From NCBI GenBank assembly GCA_900759575.1, contig CAAEVU010000119.1:1-9265 (forward strand): a DNA stretch of 9,265 bases. The letters run 5' to 3'. The notes beneath the pieces were generated by a model. That model made no database searches. It was given only the letters and a program-made list of their open reading frames with translations, and was not told the DNA's origin. Below, piece by piece: positions 1 to 4,669 of this stretch. This DNA is from Clostridia bacterium. GTDB taxonomy: Bacteria; Bacillota; Clostridia; Oscillospirales; Acutalibacteraceae. Both the position numbers and the translations under genes were made by a program. Every line of letters starts with the position of its first letter. Position 1 is the stretch's first letter.

Positions 1-42
1 GGCTGTATAGAACACTGAAAAAGTCAAAACGAACCGTATGTA

Positions 43-469
43 GTCCTGCAAGGACAACCAAAGTGCGCCTACGAGGCCAACGCGAAACCGGAGGATTCTT
101 GTTAAACTTACTTTGTAAGGACGAAAGTCCGGATGTCCCTTGAAAACTGAATACTCATTCTTCAGGTACATTCCTGTTTGGTCGAGCCTTCGACTGCACG
201 CCATGAAGCCCATCGGGGCGATAGCGGTTTCGCAGAAGCAAATGCCGGATTGCAACCGGCGGCGGTGTTAAAGCCGGACAGGGACAATGATACTTCCGTA
301 ATTCGCGGTCCGGCCATAAGGAAGGCGGGATGGTTAAATTCCAATGGAGCAGTGAAGCACACTGCCGCCTGTGAGAAATCCTACATCTCTGGGGTGATAA
401 GAAAAAGTACAGAGAAACCATATTTTCAGAAAGCGCTGCCGGGTGCTGTATCAGCATGATACCTGGCAG
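43..469 (+). ncRNA. Candidate structured RNA / long leader upstream of pemK
   Basis: No convincing gene lies before base 512. The stretch is packed with perfect short hairpins: 43-47/51-55, 67-70/74-77, 107-111/115-119, GGAC-GAAA-GTCC at 119-130, 181-185/190-194, 208-211/216-219, 244-248/256-260, and 349-354/360-365. The last is enclosed by 323-327/366-370. Longer-range perfect complements are 134-140/280-286 and 273-279/308-314. A GNRA tetraloop and nested pairings favour a folded RNA over chance. A published conserved RNA motif named after pemK is known to sit upstream of PemK-domain genes in Bacillota; from memory this may be it, but no consensus could be compared. A TATAGA at 5-10 could be a -10 element, but its -35 would fall outside the window. 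A 93-codon open frame at 178-459 lacks a ribosome site and is not accepted. Confidence 0.5.
436..469 (+). promoter_or_regulatory. Hairpin between the structured leader and pemK
   Basis: CTGCCGGGT (436-444) pairs with ACCTGGCAG (461-469), nine pairs with one G-T. The loop holds two alternative pairings, GCTG/CAGC (445-448/452-455) or GTATCA/TGATAC (448-453/457-462). The second competes with the outer stem, so two mutually exclusive folds are possible just upstream of the pemK ribosome site at 498-501. There is no clear T-run after it, so it is not a canonical terminator. An attenuation, processing or translation-control role is inference. Confidence 0.4.
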
Positions 470-511
470 GCTTTATCCATATCAGTGTATGGAGATTGGA
501 GACAACAGCAT

Positions 512-934
512 ATGAAAGAAAACTGGGTTTATCGGCGAGGTGATTTATATCTCGCCAATCTCGGTGTTCCGGTCGGATCAAAGCAGGGCGGTGTTCGTCC
601 TGTTGTGGTTCTTCAGAATGATGTCGGCAATTATTATGCGCCGACGATCACGATTGCTCCGCTGACATCGAAAATTGAGAAGAAGCGAAAACAGCCAACG
701 CATTTCTTTCTCCGTAAAGCAAAGGGACTGGCAAAACCGTCTATGGTATTGGCAGAACAGCTCGACACCTGCGACAAGATATGCGTGATTCGCTATCTTG
801 GGCGGGTAAGTAAGGGGCAGATGCGTGGGATTGATGAAGCTGTAAGGATTCAACTTGGATATTACATTCCGGAACAAGCAGAGAAAAAAAGACAGGGCAA
901 ATGCCGAAAGGATGGCGAAGAAGGCGATGGATAA
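512..934 (+). CDS. PemK/MazF-family endoribonuclease toxin-like protein
   Basis: This 140-residue protein has the full PemK/MazF core: RRGDLYLANL (8-17), VGSKQGGVRPVVVLQND (21-37), APTITIAPLTSK (43-54), the SMVLAEQLDT strand, and a closing helix with IDEAVRIQLGY. In the family, homodimers cut mRNA at short motifs. The residues that match the catalytic Arg and Thr and the nearby Ser are R29, T52 and S23, all present, so the enzyme is probably active. The start at 512 is preferred because GGAG (498-501) lies ten bases upstream and the family core starts right after it; an in-frame ATG at 443 lies inside the leader hairpin. The tail after residue 120 is basic and probably disordered. No MazE- or ribbon-helix-helix-type antitoxin gene lies immediately upstream or downstream, which is unusual for a toxin. 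The gene overlaps the excisionase-like gene and is probably co-transcribed with it. Confidence 0.9.
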   Translation: MKENWVYRRGDLYLANLGVPVGSKQGGVRPVVVLQNDVGNYYAPTITIAPLTSKIEKKRKQPTHFFLRKAKGLAKPSMVLAEQLDTCDKICVIRYLGRVSKGQMRGIDEAVRIQLGYYIPEQAEKKRQGKCRKDGEEGDG

Positions 935-1157
935 ACTGATTACAAGGAAAGAAGCAGCCAGTATACTGGGAATCAGCGTAAAAACACTGGATGCTGCAAG
1001 AACAGACGGTTTGATCTCCTATGTTCAGTATGTGGAAAACGGCTGCGTTTATTTCACGGAAGTGGGGATTCAGGAGTACATTGCAAAATGTACGCACCGT
1101 GCAAAACCGATGGAACGTGCTGCGACATATCGCAAACCTCGAAGCTTTCGGCGGTGA
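912..1157 (+). CDS. Excisionase-like small helix-turn-helix protein
   Basis: This 81-residue protein has an N-terminal winged helix-turn-helix of the MerR/excisionase type: ITRKEAASILGISVKTLDAA (10-29) is the helix-turn-helix, followed by a short wing (about 36-50) with the aromatic VYF and a helix GIQEYIAKC. Such proteins bind DNA next to attachment sites and favour excision, or act as small repressors. The tail after residue 62 is basic. The gene overlaps the end of pemK. The start is uncertain: ATG at 912 has AAAGG abutting it, while ATG at 927, with GAAGG two bases upstream, overlaps the pemK stop and could be reached by coupled translation. An ATG at 855 would mean a deep overlap and is less likely. 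Position directly ahead of two integrases supports an excisionase role; that role is inferred from context and fold only. Confidence 0.75.
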   Translation: MAKKAMDKLITRKEAASILGISVKTLDAARTDGLISYVQYVENGCVYFTEVGIQEYIAKCTHRAKPMERAATYRKPRSFRR

Positions 1158-1169
1158 AAATCGACATCG

Positions 1170-1198
1170 TTGAGTATGGACGATGAATCCGCAATAAT
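1170..1198 (+). promoter_or_regulatory. Candidate sigma-A promoter of the first integrase, with a dyad over the -35
   Basis: TTGAGT (1170-1175), a 17-base spacer and AATAAT (1193-1198) resemble a sigma-A promoter and would start transcription about 25 bases before the integrase ATG. CATCGT (1165-1170) and ACGATG (1180-1185) form a perfect six-base dyad overlapping the -35, a possible operator. Each half is a partial match, so this is a candidate only. Confidence 0.4.
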
Positions 1199-1228
1199 GA
1201 AAGCATCAACAGGATTGGAGGTAATGAT

Positions 1229-2437
1229 ATGGCGGCAAGAAGAATGATGCTTCCCGATTATGGTACGGTGAGTATGAAGGGAACGCAATATTATCGAACC
1301 CGTGTAACAGATCAGCAGGGACGGCGGGTTTCCTTATATGCAAGAACGAGAGAGGAACTGTACCAGAAGGAACAGGAAGCGATCCAGCAGATTGAGAACA
1401 AGACGTATCGCCGCAGTACACCTACAGTGGAGGAGTATTGCGAGAAATGGCTGCTGATGCAGTCGGCACAGATCAGGATGACAACGCTGATTGACTATAC
1501 ATCGAAAGTGAAGAACTACATCATCAAGCCATTGGGCGATATGCATATGGGAGATGTAACAGCAGATGACATTCGCCTGGCACTGTTGGCGGCATCGAAA
1601 AAGTCGGCATCCGTGTACAAATCAGTGAATGTTCTATATAAGTGTATTTTCACGGCAGCAATGGAGAGTAAGATCATTGATGAGAATCCGACCATCTATC
1701 TGAAGAAGAATGTGGGCGGGATTCCCCAGAAGGACCGCCTCCCGCTTACGGATGAGCAGGTGGATAAGCTGCTGGATGCCATTTACGGCTTACCGCCGTA
1801 TGTGTTCGTGATGCTGGGGCTGTACGCAGGATTGCGGAGAGAAGAAATCCTCGGACTTCAATGGGATTCGGTGTATCTTGATTGCGAGGCTCCGTACCTT
1901 ACCGTTCGGAGAGCCTGGCATACGGAGCATAATCGTCCGGTGATTCTGACAGAGCTGAAAACAAAGGCAGCGCATCGGAATGTCCCTCTGCCGGACAATC
2001 TTCTGGAATGTCTGAAAGAGGCGAAGAAGACATCGACATCGGATTTTGTGGTTGCAAACCGGGATGGAGACCCGTTGTCCTATACGCAGTTCAAGAGATT
2101 ATGGCAGTATATCGTAACCCGTACCACCAAGGAACGCTGCTATTACCGCTATGAAGATGGCAAGAGGGTGAAGCATACGGTGAAGCCGGTTCTGGGGCAA
2201 AAGGCAGCACACAATGGAAATGTGGTTTACAGTCTGGACTTTGAGGTGACTCCGCATCAGCTGCGGCACACCTACATTACGAATCTGATTCATGCTTCGG
2301 TTGATCCGAAGACGGTTCAGTATCTTGCCGGTCATGAAAGCAGCAAGATCACCATGGATATTTACGCCAAGGTGAAATATAATCGCCCAGAGCAGCTCGC
2401 AGGAGTGCTGGAAGATGCTTTTGCATCGTGGGATTAA
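1229..2437 (+). CDS. Tyrosine recombinase / phage-type integrase (first of a tandem pair)
   Basis: This 402-residue integrase has the three usual parts. An N-terminal arm-type DNA-binding region lies at about 8-60 (LPDYGTVSMKGTQYYRTRV), a helical core-binding domain at about 67-160 (TVEEYCEKWLL), and a catalytic domain from about 170. The active site is complete: R203 in GLRREEIL, K244 in LKTKAAHR, H343 and R346 in PHQLRHTY, H369 in LAGHE, and the nucleophile Y379 in MDIYAKV. Length is normal for ICE and prophage integrases. The start is supported by GGAGG at 1217-1221, seven bases upstream. It follows the excisionase-like gene by 71 bases and is closed by a strong terminator. Its closest relative in the window is the next gene, aligned end to end without large gaps. 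It probably catalyses integration and excision of the element, alone or together with its partner; which one acts at the rpsI site is not known. Confidence 0.93.
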   Translation: MAARRMMLPDYGTVSMKGTQYYRTRVTDQQGRRVSLYARTREELYQKEQEAIQQIENKTYRRSTPTVEEYCEKWLLMQSAQIRMTTLIDYTSKVKNYIIKPLGDMHMGDVTADDIRLALLAASKKSASVYKSVNVLYKCIFTAAMESKIIDENPTIYLKKNVGGIPQKDRLPLTDEQVDKLLDAIYGLPPYVFVMLGLYAGLRREEILGLQWDSVYLDCEAPYLTVRRAWHTEHNRPVILTELKTKAAHRNVPLPDNLLECLKEAKKTSTSDFVVANRDGDPLSYTQFKRLWQYIVTRTTKERCYYRYEDGKRVKHTVKPVLGQKAAHNGNVVYSLDFEVTPHQLRHTYITNLIHASVDPKTVQYLAGHESSKITMDIYAKVKYNRPEQLAGVLEDAFASWD

Positions 2438-2459
2438 GAGTAAATCAGAAAGAAATTAG

Positions 2460-2490
2460 GGCAGGGATGGTCAAAAATCCCTGCCTTTTT
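2460..2490 (+). terminator. Rho-independent terminator between the two integrases
   Basis: GGCAGGGAT (2460-2468) and ATCCCTGCC (2477-2485) form a perfect nine-pair stem with an eight-base loop, followed by TTTTT. It lies 23 bases after the first integrase stop and should separate its transcript from the second integrase. Confidence 0.92.
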
Positions 2491-2507
2491 ACATACATTC
2501 GACATCC

Positions 2508-2536
2508 TTGAAGGAAGTGCTGTACGCCATGATAAT
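2508..2536 (+). promoter_or_regulatory. Candidate sigma-A promoter of the second integrase
   Basis: TTGAAG (2508-2513), a spacer of exactly 17 bases and GATAAT (2531-2536) lie after the terminator and about 47 bases before the start of the second integrase. Matches to consensus are 4/6 and 5/6. The upstream terminator makes a separate promoter necessary, which supports the call. Confidence 0.5.
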
Positions 2537-2582
2537 AAAAGTGACAACACGCAATGTATGAAGATAGATAGGAGGAGAACAC

Positions 2583-3794
2583 ATGGCTAAAGGGAAAAAG
2601 CGTCCTGCTGAACTTCCGGAATACGGAACAGTGATGATGAAAGGGGTACAGTATTACCGCACCCGGATTACAGATGCAGACGGAAAGAGAGTGGCGATTT
2701 ACGGGCTGACACGCGAAGAATTGTATGACCGGGTGGAAGATGCCCAGAAGAAAATCGCGGAAGTGGTTTTCCATAGAGAGAATCCGACCGTGGAAGAGTA
2801 CTGTGAAAAATGGTTGCTGATGCGGTCTGGAACGGTAAGAACTAATACGTTGGAAGGATACGCACGGATGGTGAATCGGTACATCGTGGGTCCGATTGGA
2901 CAGATGTATATGGACGAGGTGACCACAGATGACCTGCGGCTGCTGATGGTTCCGTTATCAAAAGGTTCTTCCGGAATGTATGGTCAGCTCAATATGCTGA
3001 TTAAGAACATTTTTAATTCAGCAGAAGAGAGCAAGGTGATTAAAGAGAATCCATCCAAAACGATTTGCGCAAGAGGCGGAAAGCCAGCGAAACGGCGCGA
3101 GGCTTTGACGGATGAACAGACTGCCATTTTGCTGGATAGCATTCGTGAGCTTCCACCGTATGTCTTCGTGATGATCGGTTTGTACGCGGGATTGCGTAGA
3201 GAAGAGATCCTTGGATTAAAATGGGACTGCGTATTCCTGGATGAAAAAACGCCGTACATTTCGGTAAGGCGTGCATGGCATGTGGAAGGCGGTGAGCCGG
3301 TAGTCAACACGCTATTGAAGACACCGGCAGCAAAACGAGATGTTCCGATTCCAAAATGCCTGGTAGCCTGTCTCAAGGAAGAAAGGGAAAAATCAGAATC
3401 GGAATATGTGATCTCGAATTCGAAGGGAACTGTTTTGACGGAAACACAGTTTGTGAGAGTCTGGAAGTACATAACAGTCCGTTCTACTGCAGAACGCTGT
3501 TATTACACTTATGTAAATGGACAGTCCATCAAGCATAGAATAAAGCCAAGGCTTGGTGAGCATCAGCCGAATAATCCCAAACTGGTGTATACGATGGACT
3601 TCAAGGTGACTCCGCACATGCTGCGGCACACCTACATCACCAATCTGATTTACAAAGGTGTTGATCCTAAGACGGTGCAGTATCTGGCAGGCCATGAGAA
3701 CAGCAAAACGACTATGGACATCTATGCGAAAGTCAAGTATAATAAACCTAAGGAATTAAGCAGCGTTGTGAATGCTGCATTCGGGCTGCGTTAA
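2583..3794 (+). CDS. Tyrosine recombinase / phage-type integrase (second of a tandem pair)
   Basis: This 403-residue paralogue of the preceding integrase has the same domain order and strongly similar sequence throughout. Shared blocks include TREELY, PTVEEYCEKWLLM, ELPPYVFVM against GLPPYVFVM, GLYAGLRREEILGL, and VDPKTVQYLAGHE. The catalytic set is complete: R205, K246, H345 with R348 (PHMLRHTY), H371 and nucleophile Y381. GGAGGAG at 2571-2577, five bases before the ATG, fixes the start. Neither copy shows frameshifts, so both are probably functional. This gene is nearest to attR: its stop lies about 110 bases from the rpsI-derived sequence, the position normally held by the integrase that drives the element. 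Clear divergence between the copies argues against a recent duplication. Whether the pair acts as a heteromeric recombinase or on two different sites is open. Confidence 0.93.
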   Translation: MAKGKKRPAELPEYGTVMMKGVQYYRTRITDADGKRVAIYGLTREELYDRVEDAQKKIAEVVFHRENPTVEEYCEKWLLMRSGTVRTNTLEGYARMVNRYIVGPIGQMYMDEVTTDDLRLLMVPLSKGSSGMYGQLNMLIKNIFNSAEESKVIKENPSKTICARGGKPAKRREALTDEQTAILLDSIRELPPYVFVMIGLYAGLRREEILGLKWDCVFLDEKTPYISVRRAWHVEGGEPVVNTLLKTPAAKRDVPIPKCLVACLKEEREKSESEYVISNSKGTVLTETQFVRVWKYITVRSTAERCYYTYVNGQSIKHRIKPRLGEHQPNNPKLVYTMDFKVTPHMLRHTYITNLIYKGVDPKTVQYLAGHENSKTTMDIYAKVKYNKPKELSSVVNAAFGLR

Positions 3795-3820
3795 ACGGCA
3801 CCAAAAATTTCGCGATTTCG

Positions 3821-3841
3821 TGGGTTTACCTATGGGTTTAC
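3821..3841 (+). repeat. Tandem 9-bp direct repeat, candidate integrase arm-binding sites
   Basis: TGGGTTTAC occurs at 3821-3829 and again at 3833-3841, a 12-base period, between the second integrase and the rpsI remnant. Integrases with an N-terminal arm-binding domain recognise short direct repeats flanking the core site, so these are plausible arm sites. Two copies is weak evidence. Confidence 0.45.
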
Positions 3842-3903
3842 TGAGAGAGGGAAGCCCGAAAAACCGCATGAATACTGGACTTTTGGGATCAAGGTCAGGT
3901 GAG

Positions 3904-3951
3904 TACGGCTTGAAGGCTGCCCGTCGGGCTCCCCAGTTCAGCAAGCGCTGA
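3904..3951 (+). pseudogene. rpsI: 3' remnant of rpsI (ribosomal protein uS9 C-terminus)
   Basis: Read in frame to the TGA at 3949-3951, this encodes YGLKAARRAPQFSKR. The ending ARRAPQFSKR is the near-invariant C-terminal tail of bacterial ribosomal protein uS9, which reaches into the ribosomal P site. Only the last 15 codons are present, so this is a partial copy left by integration of the element. Elements in 3' gene ends normally bring their own copy of the last codons, so the functional rpsI, with a reconstituted 3' end, should sit at attL outside the window. An ATG at 3868 is in frame with the remnant but has no ribosome site. The host terminator follows 31 bases after the stop, as expected for the end of the rplM-rpsI unit. 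Confidence 0.85.
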
Positions 3952-3981
3952 TTTGGCCGTATCCCTTTTGCAGTACAAAAA

Positions 3982-4013
3982 CCTCGAAAAACTTCGGTTT
4001 TTCGGGGTTTTTT
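3982..4013 (+). terminator. Rho-independent terminator with TTCG loop (original rpsI terminator)
   Basis: CCTCGAAAAAC (3982-3992) pairs with GTTTTTCGGGG (3997-4007), 11 pairs with one G-T, around a TTCG tetraloop, followed by six T. It lies 31 bases after the rpsI stop and is most simply the native terminator of rpsI, now also ending transcripts from the second integrase. Confidence 0.92.
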
Positions 4014-4060
4014 ATTTGCCCTCGGCACAGCCCAGCCCGGCCTTTGACATTTGGGAACCG

Positions 4061-4092
4061 GCCCCCGGATTGAAGTTTTCCGGGGGCTTTTT
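4061..4092 (+). terminator. Second rho-independent terminator after rpsI
   Basis: GCCCCCGGA (4061-4069) pairs perfectly with TCCGGGGGC (4079-4087), followed by five T. No gene lies between this and the preceding terminator, so it acts as a back-up. Confidence 0.88.
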
Positions 4093-4110
4093 CCATGCTT
4101 CTCCCCCACC

Positions 4111-4156
4111 TTGCCCTGATTTTCCCAGGGAAAATAGGGAGCAAGCTGCTTTTTTT
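4111..4156 (+). terminator. Third, terminator-like long hairpin
   Basis: Bases 4111-4125 pair with 4129-4144 with one mismatch and one bulge, leaving a three-base loop. Five bases later a run of seven T begins (4150-4156). The stem is long but partly AT-rich, and the gap before the T-run is atypical, so it may be a weak terminator or another hairpin. The T-run continues into A6 and T6 tracts (to 4168), a likely bent-DNA segment. Confidence 0.45.
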
Positions 4157-4183
4157 AAAAAATTTTTTCCGGCGGCTGGGGGG

Positions 4184-4209
4184 ATTTTCTGTATGTTCAT
4201 ACAGAAAAT
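4184..4209. repeat. Perfect inverted repeat with 11-base arms
   Basis: ATTTTCTGTAT (4184-4194) and ATACAGAAAAT (4199-4209) are exact reverse complements around a GTTC centre. This is longer than expected by chance and could be an operator or a small hairpin. There is no T-run after it, so it is not a terminator. Confidence 0.6.
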
Positions 4210-4223
4210 AGAACGCACGTTCG
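4210..4223. promoter_or_regulatory. LexA (SOS) box-like sequence
   Basis: AGAACGCACGTTCG matches the Gram-positive LexA consensus CGAAC-N4-GTTCG at nine of ten defined positions. It abuts the inverted repeat. No promoter or gene can be confidently placed beside it, so a real regulatory role is doubtful. Confidence 0.3.
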
Positions 4224-4596
4224 AACAAAAAAGGAAACTGGCCAATTTTTTGGGATTTGATACAAAAGCGGCCCAGAAAACCCCGTGGTTTAGGCGTTTT
4301 TTCAAAGGAATTGGGATGTATGAGTTTTTTGAATTTATACACATGGTTTACGGAAAATCCAGAAAAATGAAGGATTTGGAAAAGTAAAAACGAATAAAAA
4401 TACAGAAATTTTTCATTTTTAGGCCCTTGGCCGGGATTTTCAAACCCGGATTTGATACATTTTGCACAGGGGGTCGTTTCCATAATTTGAGGAAAAACCG
4501 GGAAAAAGGGAAAAATACCGGTGACCAAAAGGGTTATGTCAAGGAATGAACTATTCAGATTTAGCAAAAGTGTACAAAAAGCACCGGCAAAAAATT

Positions 4597-4625
4597 TTGA
4601 CACCTCGTGGATATTTTACTATACT
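4597..4625 (+). promoter_or_regulatory. Strong sigma-A promoter of the DUF348-G5-3D gene
   Basis: TTGACA (4597-4602, perfect), a 17-base spacer and TATACT (4620-4625, 5/6) form a near-consensus sigma-A promoter. Transcription should start near 4632, leaving a leader of about 38 bases before the ATG at 4670. Confidence 0.88.
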
Positions 4626-4669
4626 ACCCTCTGGATACCGTCCAAAAGGGCGGTGAAAGGAGCATCGAT

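Larger units (their letters stand above)
1..3951 (+). mobile_element. Right end of an integrated mobile element (ICE/IME-like) in the 3' end of rpsI
   Basis: The segment carries an excisionase-like gene and two tyrosine integrases pointing at a remnant of the 3' end of rpsI. That is the usual layout of the integrase end of ICEs and related islands inserted in the 3' end of a conserved gene. Gene codon use is visibly less GC-rich here than in the chromosomal genes to the right. No conjugation, replication or relaxase gene is visible, so whether the element is an ICE, a mobilizable element or a prophage cannot be decided. The left end and attL lie before base 1. The right boundary must fall at or just before the rpsI-derived bases (about 3895-3951), but the exact crossover cannot be placed without attL or the empty site. 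Confidence 0.8.
3795..3951 (+). other. attR region of the element
   Basis: This 157-base stretch joins the integrase end of the element to host sequence. The left part is element DNA with the TGGGTTTAC repeats. The right part, from about 3904, encodes the conserved uS9 C-terminus. The core duplicated on integration must lie within or just before the rpsI-like bases. The residues read in frame just upstream (GLLGSRSGE) do not look like uS9, which suggests that host-type sequence starts near 3901-3907. Confidence 0.7.
4157..4596. other. AT-rich intergenic spacer without a convincing gene
   Basis: The plus strand is rich in purines, mostly A-runs and GGG/GGAA clusters, so the minus strand stays open for a long way by composition. 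No reading frame has both a ribosome site and recognisable protein sequence. The stretch holds the inverted repeat at 4184-4209, a LexA-box-like sequence at 4210-4223 and a small dyad CCGGG/CCCGG at 4431-4449. It ends at the promoter of the DUF348-G5-3D gene. Confidence 0.6.

Noticed and set aside
3..142. Open frame from the window edge that could be the tail of an upstream gene
   Set aside because: The translated sequence (for example KSKRTVCSPARTTKVRLRG) matches no family I recognise, and the same bases form several hairpins; a coding tail cannot be excluded but is not supported.
43..440. Group II intron, group I intron or RNase P RNA in the leader
   Set aside because: A GTGCGCC and a GAAAGTCCGG resemble pieces of such RNAs, but no domain V-like hairpin, intron core motif or other conserved segment was found.
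178..459. 93-codon open frame on the plus strand in the leader region
   Set aside because: It has no ribosome binding site and no recognisable protein pattern, and it overlaps the dense hairpins that better explain the region as RNA.
2438..2582. Attachment-site scar between the two integrases, indicating two accreted elements
   Set aside because: No rpsI-like C-terminal coding sequence or repeat of the attR region is present; the gap holds only a terminator, a promoter and a ribosome site.
4193..4387. Short plus-strand frame starting inside the 11-bp-arm palindrome
   Set aside because: Its start codon is buried in a hairpin, the upstream G-run is not a good ribosome site, and no family is recognisable.
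3938..4603. 221-codon open frame on the minus strand
   Set aside because: It crosses the rpsI stop and three terminator-like hairpins and has no ribosome site; it results from the purine-rich plus strand.
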